64,000 bases of DNA from Lagopus muta (Eukaryota; Chordata; Aves; Galliformes; Phasianidae). The notes below the pieces were generated by a model, which made no database searches, was not told the DNA's origin, and saw only the letters and a list, made by a program, of their open reading frames with translations. The stretch is from contig NC_064435.1 of NCBI RefSeq assembly GCF_023343835.1, positions 80,858,134 to 80,922,133 on the forward strand, written 5' to 3'. The position numbers were made by a program, and so were the translations under genes. Positions 13,709-25,900 of the stretch are shown one piece after another. Every line of letters begins with the position of its first letter. The stretch's first letter is position 1.

Positions 13709-13733
13709 GGGGGGGGGGGGGGGGGGGGGGGGG
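13709..13733 (+). repeat. uninterrupted G25 tract
   Basis: Twenty-five consecutive G residues, followed by an AG-rich purine tract (gagaagagaaacagagagag). It could form G-quadruplex or triplex structures. It lies about 0.7 kb upstream of the NQO2 CpG island. Confidence 0.95.
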
Positions 13734-14429
13734 AGAAGAGAAACAGAGAGAGAGATTTCCAACCTGCAAAATGAAATTCTCATTGCAGGTGTACGCTGCC
13801 CTTTGAGGATGTCTGAGCCACTCTTAACACTTTACTGGGAACTAAATAACATTAAAAATGAGGGGGATGCAAAAGAAGTGGAAGAGAGACCGTAAGAAAC
13901 TCCATTCCATCTCACACAGTTGCCCAAACGGCAAAAGTAAATAGATTCTTAAAACCTCTGAACTTTCTCTTAAAGCTCCGAAAAATGTACTCATTCAATT
14001 TCTAAGAAATGCCTGAACCAGGTTGCTGAAATCCTTACAAGGGGGCTTGTCCAAAGGCAAACAGAAAAAACAAACTGACTTTGTGTCTCCCATAATCTGG
14101 GCAGCAGGTGAAAAATGCCAGTGGTACGAGCTTTGCACAGAGATTTTCTCACTGCAGGAGGACGCAGGTAGCTCTGGCGCTTATTGATCAGTCAAACGCT
14201 TGGTTTTCCCCTCAGATTCTCCATTTAGAAACCCCGAAGAGTCATTCTGACCCCTCTACACACAGGGTTGGTGCAGGTGTGGGTGTACCTATCACCGAGC
14301 TGCTGTTGCCAGCGACGAGCATCGCCCTTTACAGCAGAACACGAGCACGTGATCATCACATACATACACCTATACATGTAAACACAACGGGAATGACAAC
14401 GTGCAGCATAACCAACGCCTCCAGCGCCG

Positions 14430-14894
14430 GCAGCATCCACAGTCCCGGACCATGGCCCGCCCCGCATAGGGGCCGGCCCTCCGGAAGCCGCCGGGAGGGC
14501 GGGGAGGACTCGCTGCGGGCAAAGCACGGCGGGGAGCGGTGCGGAGCCGCCTCGGGGTCTGCGCTGCAGCGACGGTGGGGAGCGGCGAGTGGGTCTGAAA
14601 CGGGGTTTGGAAAAGCAGCAGGAAGAAAGGCCGAAACGCAAGCACGATTCTCTGCCAGCCGTGGGGCGAGGAGAGATTTAAGAAGGCCGTCCTCGCACAG
14701 CGCTCTGTCTGCTCGGCAGAGCTCACGCAAGATCTGCTTGCGGGCCCCCCGCCCTGCTCCTGCAGACAGAGACCTCACGGGGCAGAGATCTTCGTCTACC
14801 TCCTGCTGGTGTTCCTCACGTAAACGAACGCGTGGTTTGAACGTACAGGCCGTATCGGAGTCACAGGACAGAGCCTTCCAAGCGCTACTGGAGA
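14430..14894 (+). promoter_or_regulatory. NQO2: NQO2 CpG-island promoter and 5' UTR region
   Basis: A sharp rise in G+C and CpG begins near 14430 and reaches the NQO2 start codon. No TATA box is evident, as expected for a CpG-island promoter. An E-box CACGTG sits just upstream at 14346-14351. I could not find a clear antioxidant-response element (TGACnnnGC) by eye. The transcription start is not resolved. A 265-codon frame that runs through the island is a by-product of its composition, not a gene. Confidence 0.75.
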
Positions 14895-14901
14895 ATGGCA
14901 G
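14895..14901 (+). CDS. NQO2: NQO2 coding exon 1 (ATGGCAG)
   Basis: Only seven coding bases (Met-Ala and the first base of Gly3) are followed by donor GTAAGA at 14902. This tiny coding end on a mainly 5' UTR exon is the known layout of NQO genes, and it joins in phase to exon 2. The 5' limit of the exon is unknown. Confidence 0.92.
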
Positions 14902-17900
14902 GTAAGAATAACTACTGATACAAACGCGATTCACTTAGAACCTCGGCAGGCTGGGGTATGGAATGTATGGAATGCCTGTAGTGTTGACTTGTGATGCTAA
15001 GCCGTTATTTTGTCAAGTCACCTCAATTCTCTCAGCGAAGGATGCGTTTGAAAACTCCAGTCTCCCCAAACATGGTGTCACAGTGCCCACAGCTGCACTT
15101 CAAGGGCAACAAACTACTGGAGAAAATGAAATCATGAGATGCTGAATTACATATTGCCAGCTGGGAACTGAGAGCTGCTCGTTTTGCATATTCAGTCTTT
15201 TTCTATAGTACCTGGAAATTTCAGAGAATAGAATCATAGAGTCATTAAGGTTAGAAAAGACTGCTAAGATCACCTAGTTCAACCATCAACCATGCCCACT
15301 AACCATGGCCCTCAGTGCCACATCCACATGTTTCCTGAACACTCCAGGGACAGTGACTCCACCACCTCCCTGGGCAGCCTGTGCCACTGCCTCGCTGCTC
15401 TTTCTGAAGCCACATCCCACCATATCTGCCTTGCCGTTCAGTTTAGCTTAAATACACTCTGTTGGCAGTTTGACATAAACCAGAAAGCTCACTGGCACAC
15501 TAAGAAAAATCATGTCACTTTTTGCTGGTGTCCCCATGAAGACACTGAAGTGTGATAGTGGCATCTAAACATCTGATGTTGTCACTCACACAGCACTAAA
15601 ACAGAAGACGTAGAGAGAACCCACAGGAAGGTGCTCTAAGCTCCCAGAAATCGTTTCTACAGCAGTTTGGAGGACGTGTAAGTTGGTGCTGCTTTGATCC
15701 TACCCTGTTTGCACAATTGCTGTGGCCTGTCTAGCCAGCTAAGGGAGCTAAGCCAACAGAAGGCTATTTTTGTTTCCTGTTGCAGGGTGTTTTGTGGGGT
15801 GGTAGCGGAATCAGCCAAACACAAAAGCTGATTCAAGAGGACCTTGTCAGAGGAGAAATTGGAACGCCCTTAGTTGAGCTGATGTAGGGCAGCGTGGCCT
15901 GCTAACGAAATACACCCACTGTCCACTGAGTTCCACCTAGGAAAACCCAGCATAGCACAGAATTGTTGCAGGGGCACTTACTGATTACTTCCTCGTGAGT
16001 CACTTCTGGCAAGCAGGAATCAAATGCTGTTGCTGTGATTTTCACTAGTTTGGTGCTGCTTGGAAAACACAGCACAGAAACTGTTTTGTATTTGCCTATC
16101 TCAAAGGTGTCCTCTGCTCTTCTTTCTGCCTCCAGGGAGAAAAGTCCTGATAGTCTATGCACATCAAGAGCCCAACTCTTTTAATGGATCTTTGAAGACG
16201 GTCGCTGTGGAAGAACTGAGCAAACAGGGCTGCAGTGTCACAGTGTCTGACTTATATGCAATGCAATTTGAGCCACGGGCAACAAGAAATGACATTGTTG
16301 GTGAGAAATTTTTCAACAGTAGCAATGAGACAAACTTGCATCTTGTTCATCCTGCTGCACTAACAATCTAGAGCCCATGCTGTTAGGTGCGCTCTGAAAA
16401 GCAGTTGCTGTAATTCTGTACAAATATAACTCAACTAACAAGACTCTGATTTTTATTTTCTGCAAGCATTGATCAAGAAATGTCAGTGTAAGTATCACCT
16501 ATTTTTTAATAAACCTTAGAAGTGCCCCCTCAGTTAGAAAGACGAATCATCTGTATAGTACAGACCTGTAAAACAGTGTTCTGTCTATAGAAGGGAATCA
16601 GGGATGCCATTGTTTTCCTGGTATTTGCAATCAACTGAAGAGACACTCGAAGAACAACCTCTCTTTAATGAACAATATTACAAATTCTTTCTGCAGATTA
16701 GCTCCAGGCATTTAAGTGCATGGGCTTGTGAGTCATTTTGGCATCTCACAACTATTTAATAACATTTAGCCATAGTAATTTTTCTAGTCAAGAAAAACAA
16801 AACTTTAACACCATCTATGAGAACTGACAGTCTTTCTTTAGAGCAAGAATCAAAAAGAAATATCGCAGGTCTAAGGTGAATACTGGCAAAGAGAGAAGAA
16901 GATGCTTATCAACAGTGAGAATGCAAGACTTAAGCATTTCTAAAAGTCCATTCCTGGGCATGACCCTTGGCTCACAGTGAGATTACTGAGAGACAGAAAT
17001 GCATTAGCACTTGTTCAGAATCAACCTCTCATCTGAAGTCTATTTCTCTTGGGCGAGAAATGCCTTCAGATATCATTGTACAACTTACTTAGTTCAGTTT
17101 ATGAGGTTAATACTTCCACCTTCCCATACTTTTAACCCGTCCTTTTGCTAAAGACTGATGAACTGCTAATTCAATCAGCAGGAGCGGATGTGTAGTTTGA
17201 TTTGGACATACCTGAATCATGATGGAGCCAGCACAGCCAATGGATACTGGGGCTGGGGAACCACCCAGCCTCTGCTGAGTTGCCACAGAAACTGAAGAGC
17301 AGCTAGATAGTGTTGTGACTGCGGTTTCAGTAATCTCTAATGCAGAGACAGAACAATTAGCAAAATTCTCATACATCTTCTTAAATCATCCACCTGTATC
17401 ACCAGATTAGGTCTTCTTTTTGCACATCACATGTTATTTCAGAAAGGTGAAAGTTTCAGTACTCGGAGGTCATACATTCCTCCCCAGTTTACAGTCAGGT
17501 CATCATCTATCAGCTGTGATGATACTGAATAGCCATGAAAAGAAATGTAAGTGGGGAAAAAAAGGCAAGCAGTAACTCATTTTAGAACTGCAGATCACAA
17601 CATGTATTTGATTCTTACTTGGCTACAGTGCTGTGGATGGAGTAAGCAATGACTGTGCCCTTCTCTCCACAGGTTGCTTGCACAACTCAAACGAGTTCAG
17701 TTATGCAGTGGAGACGACAGAAGCTTACAAGAAAGGATGTTTGTCCAATGATTTGATCGAAGAGCAAAAGAAAGTGCAGGAAGCAGACTTACTGATTTTT
17801 CAGGTCATTATTTTAAATTGCATTCAAATACTTCTGTTGTAATGTACAGGGCTGAACAGCCTAAAAGGAATAGTAAGTGAGAAGATTACAGATTTCATTA

Positions 17901-20900
17901 GGTACATTGATTCTAGCCAGAATGAAAACAGGCAGCAGTTCAGCAATCAACATAAACAGTTTGTACCCAGCATAGCAATTTCAAGGTGTCAGGTTTTTTC
18001 TGATATGGTGTGTATTTCAGAAAACATCAAAAATACCAGATCGAGTGTATTATTTATGCTAGTACAGTATGAATTTTTCACACAAATAATGGCTCTACAC
18101 TGACATTTTTAGCAAATATGAAGGCATCTGAAATCAGATCTTGAAAACAGCCAAGTAAAATTCATGCCTGCACTTCACTTAGAAACTAACATTCAAAAAC
18201 AGTGCAATTAGAATGCTTTTGTGAAGACTGCATCTTATGCCACTGCACTCTAAAACAATTGCATGGGTCCACTAGACTATAAAGTACTGAGTGCAAATGC
18301 TATAGTTCATACAGTTTCTCTGTATGAAAACAGTGCCTTATTATCATGCAGCCCAACCCTATACTCACATCTTGGAGCACAAGCAAAGCAAACACAGATT
18401 TATGCACACGAATGTAAGGGTTTAAATGCGAGTAAGCAGTTTCAAGTTTGGGAAACTGTAGCAAACGCCAAACCATCAGTTATATGAACAAAGGCTTCTA
18501 AATAATAGCACAGGAACAAGCACAGATCAGGAGTACAATTATTGGAGTAGTTATAACAGCAAATCCAGAAACTTGCTGCAACAAGGCCAAATGTAACGTC
18601 TGTGTTCACAATGATGTACCTGACCATGATTATCAGGCAGCAAGAAGCTGGGCATGGCTTCTTTTATGAGCAAGGAGTTTGGGGCAGCCAGCAAGCTTGG
18701 GGAGTTCTGACTTCCCCAACCATACTGCCCTCTTTCATTGCTGAGTTGGACAAGCAACATCTGGACTTGCTAGCTGAGTTTTACAACTCATCTCTGCTCT
18801 CTTCTGCAGTAGTCCTGTCTTTGGCGTGCCCAAAATATCACAGGAAGCAACAGTAGCCCCACAATGTGGAAACAGTGTTCCCTATGGGAGATAGATGCCT
18901 GGGTGCAGAGCAGGTCCTAAATGAAACAGCAGCGTCAGCAGTGTAGAGAGTGAAGCATGTCACAGACTTGTGCAAATGCAGGCAATAGCAAGGATAAAGT
19001 ACACAATGTACTGGCCTCCAGAGTGCTGATATTCAGGAAAATACTGTGACCAAATTCGTAATCAAACTGTTGGCCTAGGCACAGCTTGCATGTATTCAGC
19101 TGTTCTGTTCCTGGTGAAATTTAGGATGTGACTGCATCCTGAGCAAGTATCTCAATGCACGTTTTCATCATTTTCAAAATATTGTGTCTCATATAAGTAT
19201 CACAAAACATCCCCGATGGAAGAAGTTGCTTTCTACTTTCTGTCTGTAAAGTACCAGGAGGAGTCGAGCACATTCTGGTGCAGAAAAAATATAATTAATA
19301 TAATAATAAGGAAAGAAGGGGAAAAAAAAAAAGGAGACCTCCTGTTAGGAGAGGAAGTTTTCTAATCAAAATGGTGGTTCAAGATCATCATGTCAGTGGG
19401 CTGCAAGACAGTGTCTTAGAACATCATGGCGTTAAGAAACGTCAGATCAGAACTGCTCACCAGATGTCCTGGTAATAGGTCTCCCTGTGGCCATTTTGGC
19501 AACAATAACCATTAGCTTATACATTCCTTTTGCATTTTGTATGGTCTTGAGTTTGAAAAACAACGTTTTCCAGCTCTACCGTTTTCCAACTTCCATTCAC
19601 GTGGAAGCTCTGACATTCACCGTGGTATTAACGCACTCCAGCTGCTCAGCTGTGTACCTGAGATTACTACAAACAGAGCACTTCAGTTATTTTTGCCGAG
19701 CATAGTTACTGCCTCTCTTCCTCGAAGATATATACAAGATCTGAACAGATTAGGAAAACAAGAGATTGCTTACACATCAGGCCTAAGGACGCCCTAGGCT
19801 CTCTGCACTAACAAGGTCATTCATTTTTTGCCTAGTTTCCCTTATACTGGTTCAGCATGCCAGCAATCATGAAAGGCTGGATGGACAGAGTCTTGGTCCA
19901 AGGATTTGCTCACGATTTTCCAAACTGCTATGACTCTGGTTTGCTCAAGGTATGTTTCTGAGACTTTTATTAAGTTCAAAATTTTTGCAGTGCACTTTAG
20001 GTAATGGTCTTTCTTTTCATAGAATCATAGAACCATAGCATGGCTTGGAAATGACCTGTTCCACAATATTTGTATATAGCTCTCACATTCAGCTGTCCTC
20101 CATTCTGTGGAGGAATAACTCATTTCTGGAAGCATCTGGCTTTATTCAGGCCTTCAGCACTGCAGTTATAAGGGCCACTCCAAAAGTAATGCCTCCAAAT
20201 TTATTATGTTGGCCCACGATGTCAGATGGTGGTATGGCAGTAGAGGTTGAATCTTCCCTCCAGTATTCTGTTACATGTTGTTGCTGTGTGACAGATGGAA
20301 GCAGAGGAGTGGTCTGACCAACTGACATCTGAAATGGAAGTGTGTATGAAACAAAGGCGTGGAACTTAATTCATCCATGCAGAAAACATGCCATTCATTG
20401 ACATTCATCAATGCTTGCTGGACATTTCTGGAGACCAAACAGGGGCTGTGAGCACAGTGAGGTGGTGAGTAGTACATTGCAGCAGTGGCAACACTGAGAT
20501 AGTAATACTATATGCTTTTTGTATCTGTTGTAGTTTCCTTGAAAATAAATAGAAGGCATTACTTTTGGAGCAACCTTAATACATCAGTTCAGGTCTTTGA
20601 CACTGAGGTACTTGTCCGTCCAAAGGGATCTTGAGCAGCACTCAGTAGTTTCTTGCTAAATACAAGGAGTTACAAAAACTATATTCTAATCCATCACTGG
20701 GCCTCATTCCCTCATCTTCCTGCAAAATGTAATCCAGACATCAATGCTCTGCAGTACATTGCAAAAGGTAAAAAAAAAAAATAATAAAATGAATCATTTT
20801 GAAGTCAAGGGGGAAAGATGTAAGTGCCATGCTTCCAAATTCCAGCTGTAGCAGTTGTTTTTTTTTTTGTTGTTACTTAGAGATATTCATACCAGTTCAG

Positions 20901-22839
20901 ACTAGTGGGGCTAGAGAAGGTCAGTATCTTCATTCTTCCAAGCAGCCCTTCTGTGCGCTGTAATCTTTGTCATTTCTGATTTTCACTATTCCAAATATTT
21001 CAGGTGGTCTACATTTGAGAAATAGCTGCCCCACTGAGATGAATAGGAGCAAACTGCAATCATCATAGCTGCAAGCTGATCACAACAAGGAAGAGATACT
21101 GAGATACTGCACTGAGTCATGCCAGGAAAAATGTAGTTTTAATTACTAAGAGAGAGAACACATGCTGGGTACAAGCCTGTGGCCAATACCACAGTCATTG
21201 AATTGGAAGAAACGTGGGTTTTAGAACACCCAAGAAATAATTTGAAAATCATTTATAGCTTGGAAAGAGACAAGCAATCCCAAGTCTGAATGAAGTCTGT
21301 AGCGTTCACTTTTTGCATTCATGAGAGAAGGGAATAAAGATATCCTCAGGAACAGAGTGCTTTCCAGCCACAATTTTCCAAACATTTAATCAGAGAAAGC
21401 AAGGGTCAGCCCTGTTTCATAAAACGGTGTCAGTATATGCAATTCCTTTTCTTTATGATGTGTCTCTGCCTAAAACCCTGATGCACAGTCCGTCATCTAG
21501 CTGCATATGTTCAGTCTGTGACTCAGGGCTGCTGCTACATCTGAGCTCTAGGAAACAGGAGACCCCTAGAAATTGATGATGTCCAGGTTTTCCTGAATCT
21601 CTCTTAAACTGTTCAGCAACTCTTCTTTAAACATGCCTAACTTAAGCACTGTGTTTTGTTAATTCTAGAACAAGTTAGCTATGTTTTCTTTCACTACTGG
21701 AGGAACTGAGGAGATGTATGTAAAAGGAAGCATGAGTGGTGACATCCGCTATATCCTGTGGCCCATGCAGGTATAATTAATCAAATCTACTGTTGTTGTT
21801 ACTTACTTGCCTGAATTTTTACTATTCAATTGTATTGATGTTAGTTTTACATAAGATTTATTTATTGTGTGTTAGAAAAAGAAATAACTAGATTGCTAAT
21901 TCCAACCATCTACAAGCTAGGCCCTGTAATCTTGCAACTGCTTTGAAAGTCCAGAGAGTTTTAAAGTTGTTTTGTACCTTCTCTAAAGAAAGCTTATGAT
22001 GTTTGCCTTTTAGCTTCTCTGGCATAATAGGATTTCCTTTAGCTCTAGCACAGTTTCTTTTCCCCATACCTACCTGAGTCATGTAGGATGGGGGACAGGA
22101 GGGGCTCTCACATTATCCTGGCATGTCTTTTCTTATTGCTGATCTTTTGTCAGAGGTAGAAAAAGTGCTTTGAGTAATTTAAGTGGTAAGGCAAATTGAG
22201 CCAGCTACTTCTTGAAATAACACAATCAGTACGTATTAATTTCTCTAGATATTCTTTGGTCTAACCATTTGGAATACTGGCTGTGTGCCCTTATGAGGCT
22301 ACCCAGCTGCATATCTCACAAATCAACTTAATAAAGAATGTTAAATGCAGCTGTGAATTCAGACATACACAGAAATGGCAAGTTGAGCTGACAAATTGCA
22401 CAGACCAGGATCAATGAAGCTGACCATATCCAGTGCACTGTATGCCATTCTGCTTAATGCCTGCCCTTCAACACTAAGCAACTGCCAAGATCAATATTAA
22501 ATGCCCGCAATTAATTTCCCTTCTCCTGATAAAGGCTCTGGTTTAGAAAACCTGTCTTACATAGGGTCATAGAACCAGTTTTAGACTTGAATATTCCACA
22601 TGCTAGAATTGAAAGTGAAAAGCTAACTATCTGCTAAGGCATTTCTTTCTTTCTTCCGGGTTCAGCATGGCATCATGCACTTCTGTGGTGTCAAAGTCCT
22701 CGAGCCTCACATCTGCTTTGCTCCAGAATACGTCTCTGAGGAGAAAAGGAAGGAGATGCTTAGTGCCTGGGCACAGCGACTGAAGACACTTTGGAAGGAA
22801 GAACCCATCAACTGCACTCCTGAGTGGTATTTTAGTTAA
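14895..22839 (+). CDS. NQO2: NQO2, ribosyldihydronicotinamide (quinone) dehydrogenase; six coding exons
   Basis: The coding sequence joins 14895-14901, 16136-16300, 17673-17803, 19836-19949, 21669-21770 and 22666-22839. This is 693 bases, 230 residues plus stop; the human protein has 231. The enzyme is an FAD-dependent cytosolic dimer that reduces quinones, preferring dihydronicotinamide riboside to NAD(P)H. Visible family features are the N-terminal flavodoxin-like strand [17 protein letters not shown] with its FAD-contacting residues, [19 protein letters not shown], the TTGG loop at 148-151, and the metal site H174, H178 and C223 (human H173, H177, C222 without the initiator Met). The NQO2 active-site Asn (161 in crystal numbering) is Ser162 here; NQO1 has His. 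NQO1's long C-terminal extension is absent, which supports NQO2. All junctions keep phase. The start ATG lies seven bases before a perfect GTAAGA donor, as in other NQO genes. The exon 3 donor (GTCATT) is weak. Confidence 0.96.
15225..15440 (-). mobile_element. CR1 3' fragment in NQO2 intron 1, antisense
   Basis: The antisense CR1 3' tail (agaatcatagagtcatta) is followed by the usual 'caaccatgcccactaac' and 'cacctccctgggcagcc' segments. The homology fades near 15420-15440. Confidence 0.85.
16136..16300 (+). CDS. NQO2: NQO2 coding exon 2
   Basis: 165 bases between acceptor 'tgcctccag' and donor GTGAGA. It encodes residues 3-58 with the flavodoxin-fold start and the FAD-contacting [10 protein letters not shown] segment, ending in [11 protein letters not shown]. 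The exon length matches the family. Confidence 0.96.
16301..17672. other. NQO2 intron 2, nothing recognised
   Basis: Unique intronic sequence with no repeat family or additional exon seen. Confidence 0.6.
17673..17803 (+). CDS. NQO2: NQO2 coding exon 3
   Basis: 131 bases after acceptor 'tctccacag'. It encodes residues 58-101, ending [14 protein letters not shown], which is strongly conserved in the family. The donor reads CAG|GTCATT, which lacks the usual purine at +3 and G at +5; a usable GT is still present at the conserved exon end. Confidence 0.94.
17804..19835. other. NQO2 intron 3, nothing recognised
   Basis: Unique intronic sequence. An A-rich run lies near 19320-19333. No extra exon or recognisable repeat family was seen. 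Confidence 0.6.
19836..19949 (+). CDS. NQO2: NQO2 coding exon 4
   Basis: 114 bases between acceptor 'tttttgcctag' and donor AAG|GTATGT. It encodes [20 protein letters not shown] and the following segment to DSGLLK, part of the FAD and quinone pocket. Confidence 0.96.
20020..20070 (-). mobile_element. tiny CR1 3'-tail fragment, NQO2 intron 4
   Basis: Starts with 'catagaatcatagaacca', the antisense CR1 tail, with about 30 bases of 3' UTR-like sequence after it. Confidence 0.6.
20171..20576 (+). mobile_element. internally deleted mariner (Galluhop-like), NQO2 intron 4
   Basis: A 406-base element with inverted ends: left agggccactccaaaagtaat, right the reverse complement of aggttgctccaaaagtaat. 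The flanking TA at 20169-20170 and 20577-20578 is the mariner target duplication. Inside (about 20369-20500) one frame still reads like a mariner transposase N-terminus ([20 protein letters not shown], then [12 protein letters not shown]) with stops before and within it. The catalytic part is missing, so this is a non-autonomous deletion derivative. Confidence 0.9.
21669..21770 (+). CDS. NQO2: NQO2 coding exon 5
   Basis: 102 bases between acceptor 'aattctag' and donor CAG|GTATAA. It encodes [17 protein letters not shown] and on to ILWPMQ. It carries the TTGG flavin loop, Tyr156 and Ser162, where human NQO2 has the active-site Asn. Confidence 0.96.
21771..22665. other. NQO2 intron 5, nothing recognised
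   Basis: Unique intronic sequence. No repeat family or extra exon recognised. Confidence 0.6.
22666..22839 (+). CDS. NQO2: NQO2 coding exon 6 and stop
   Basis: 174 bases from acceptor 'cgggttcag' to TAA at 22837-22839. It encodes residues 174-230 starting HGIMHFCG. The metal ligands H174, H178 and C223 are all in this exon. The C-terminus is short, as in NQO2 and unlike NQO1. Confidence 0.96.
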   Translation, partial: HGIMHFCGVKVLEPHICFAPEYVSEEKRKEMLSAWAQRLKTLWKEEPINCTPEWYFS

Positions 22840-22968
22840 TATTCAAGCACAAGACTACAGATATTTTTTCTATTCTTTTTGGTACTTTATCTCAATATCA
22901 GAATGTTAGCTTCAGAATTCACATTCATTATAGTTATCTTGAATACTACAGTTGGCAGCTTAGCTGTC

Positions 22969-22974
22969 AATAAA
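22969..22974 (+). terminator. NQO2: NQO2 polyadenylation signal AATAAA
   Basis: Canonical AATAAA 130 bases after the stop codon, followed by a T-rich stretch (tttgcctttattgattt) suited to cleavage near 22990. Confidence 0.85.
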
Positions 22975-22994
22975 GTATTTGCCTTTATTGATTT

Positions 22995-25900
22995 CTGAAG
23001 AATTCTCTTCAATGATGGATGCACAGCTCTTTGTGAAGAACTATCCTTGCCATATAAACAGTGACTTTCTGCCTGCATGTGGTTAGTAACACAAGAGTTG
23101 CAAATTATACCATTACTGCTTATGAAACAGTAAAGTACGTCATCAATTTTATTTCAACACTCTTCATTCCAACTGCCTCTTTGTTTTTATTGGCCAGGAA
23201 ATCACTGCCTATACTCAATCTCATTGTGGCCAAACCTGTTGTTTTTTTGGGTTTTTTTTTGTTTGTTTGTTTGTTTTTTAAAAAAAGGACAGATCTATGC
23301 TTGTGCCTTTCAGCTATGAAGCTTGACTGCAGATAAATAAAAGGATGTACAGTTGCACAGTGACTCAGCAATAGACGATTTTGCCTTTGTCCAATATCTC
23401 TTGTGCATGAAAGTGAGTGGGAATAAAATGGAAAATGTTATATGCAGACATTGTGGGAAAAGTACATTTTTGTCCAAAAGACACAAGGAAAATAACTTCA
23501 AGTTACCTAAAGAGGGATTGAAGAACAAGTAAAACCCTTTCTGCAGGAATTATTATTCCCTAAAGACAACTAATGAAACTATATCAGAATTCCCCAGCAC
23601 ATCCTGTATGCATTATTTCCTGCAGTGGAGTTCGCACCAGAGACACGGGCAAAGATGGAATTGAGGTGTTACATGGCACAATAGGAGGTGTCTCCATCAA
23701 AGCAATCAAGACAGAATATAATAGCTTTTAAAATTAGTATTTTAATGATCAAGCCTAATTTCAAATGTGAAAGTTTGCAGCTTCCTAAGTCCTTCCATCA
23801 TGAAACCCATGAAGGAAAACAAACATTTCTGAGAAAATCAACTCAAAACTGAGATCATCATGGATAAGGCTGCTAAGGGACATAGCCAGGTTGACAGTTG
23901 GACATGGCCATCTTGAACATGTTTTCCAGTCTATGTGATTGTAAATGCAAATATTGAAGTTGTACAGGAGAGAAATTATCCTTATCTTTACTACGTTCAG
24001 TTCCCAGAGAATTCAAGAAAGAAGGAAGCAGATATGAAAGCAAAAGCTGCAACTGTCAAACAAAATGTTACTTTTCTGAACCAACTGCAGTGCTTAGTAG
24101 GTTTAATCATTAGGTGAAGAATATGATTAATGTACATATTATTCCATACATATTATATACATTTATTATTCAATATATGATAATTACTCAAATATGATTA
24201 GGATACACTTCTGGATACTACTTGCAGCAAGTATCAGCTCATTTACGTCTGTGATAATAAGTGCCTGTAACAGCCCAGTTATGCATAAAGCAAGCACACA
24301 AGAGCAGCAGGTCAAAACAAGGATTCTCTAACACCAAATCTTTTCTACACAGTGGTTATAAACAAGGAGGAACAAGCACTTCCCCTGAATACTGTCCCAA
24401 CCTCTGACTACATTTAGTTGGGGGATTTCCTGGGCTATATTTGTTTCCTCCGTATTTATCAGCTCCAATAGATCTCTCCTCTCTTTTTTGTTCAGTCCTC
24501 TCATGGATTCATGTCAGTTTTAAGCAGTCAGTGCTCTTTGGCAATGTTCATCTGGTCAACTTTTTCCTTGCACATCACATTGGAGCTGGGGAAACCTAGG
24601 AGGGGAGAAGCACCTGGTTCTGAGAGCTTCATTTGTTTACTCCCATTCAAATGATCAATTCCATCCATTCAAAACCAAAGTTTAAATGTCATTTAAAAAA
24701 TACCTAAGCCTTCATTTTGATTATCTTTAATCTAAGAAGCTGCTGCTTAGTCCCCTGCAAAACAAGGAAACCTTAGATGGCTTAAGCAGTAAAAACAGAG
24801 GTTAGAGAAGCAAAAATACTAAATTCAAGCACTTGGAGGCCAAAGGCTTCGAACTTTGGTTTAAGCAGCCATTCCAGCCTTGTGAGGCAGGGGCTAAAAA
24901 AAAGTTTGGGCTGGTGCTAACAGAGCTCCCGCCAGAGTTCCTACCAGCAGGTAAGTAAAATGCTACTTTATATCGCCACACACCAGGGGCCTGGCTGAAA
25001 AGGAGGAGGCCGAGGGTTTAATAGACAATGCATAACACTTCTTGTTTTTGTTTTAGATGTATAGAGGAGCTCTATTCGCATCCTGTTACATTTTGAAGGA
25101 AGCTCTACCTGTACCTCCCATAAGGCTCTTTTAAAAGCAACATCTGTACAGTCAAAATGAGACACAGGAATAGCTCAATCACAGATGTCTCCTGAATTCA
25201 CACTAATTATGCTAATTCTATCATTTCATTTATTTGAAGTAATCAAATACAATTCAATTAATATTGCTTCTTATAAAATTCATAGGCTTATAAAGAGAAC
25301 CATCTGAATAGTGGAAGATGTTTTGATTGTGTCATTTGGGATGTTACTCAGCTCCATTAAGCCTAGAAAGCTGGTAAACTAGGAGGATTGCCACACCAGA
25401 GCTAAACTGCATTTAAGGAGCACACCCTTAAATGTCTATTAGGAGGCTTTATTATTTGTAGCTCCAAATCGGAGCAGCAACTGTTGATGTACTTAAATTG
25501 AAATCAGCCATCCTCATGCAAGATGGAGAGCATATACCTCAGTGAACCCCATGCTTAACTCATGCTTTATGCTGGAGACCCTTTTGCATGGCTGGCATTC
25601 CCAGTCTCTTACAAGAGAGGAGGCTTCAGCCTGTACAGACTTTCCTGAAGCTGCTACCTGCTGCATGACTTGGCCTTGCTCCCTTCTAATAGGAGCAGAG
25701 AGCTCTGCAGCCCCTGCACAGAAGGAACAACAATCTCCAGCGGCACGCTCTCAGCCCACTCACCAGCTAGGGGCAGAGAAAAGACCAGGACATTCACATA
25801 TAGCAAACGTCTTCAAAGCTTGTTTCTTAAGCATTTTTGGATATAAGTGTGGGTGCTGAGCACACTGCAGACTCTCACAGAGGCAGCACACATCTTCCAT

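Noticed and set aside
14108-14905. 265-codon open frame over the NQO2 island
   Set aside because: Its length follows from the lack of stop codons in GC-rich sequence. It has no domain, and its end is out of register with the NQO2 exon-intron structure.
24880-24957. Possible exon before a perfect GTAAGT at 24952
   Set aside because: A single donor-like site without an acceptor, open frame or neighbouring exon is too weak.
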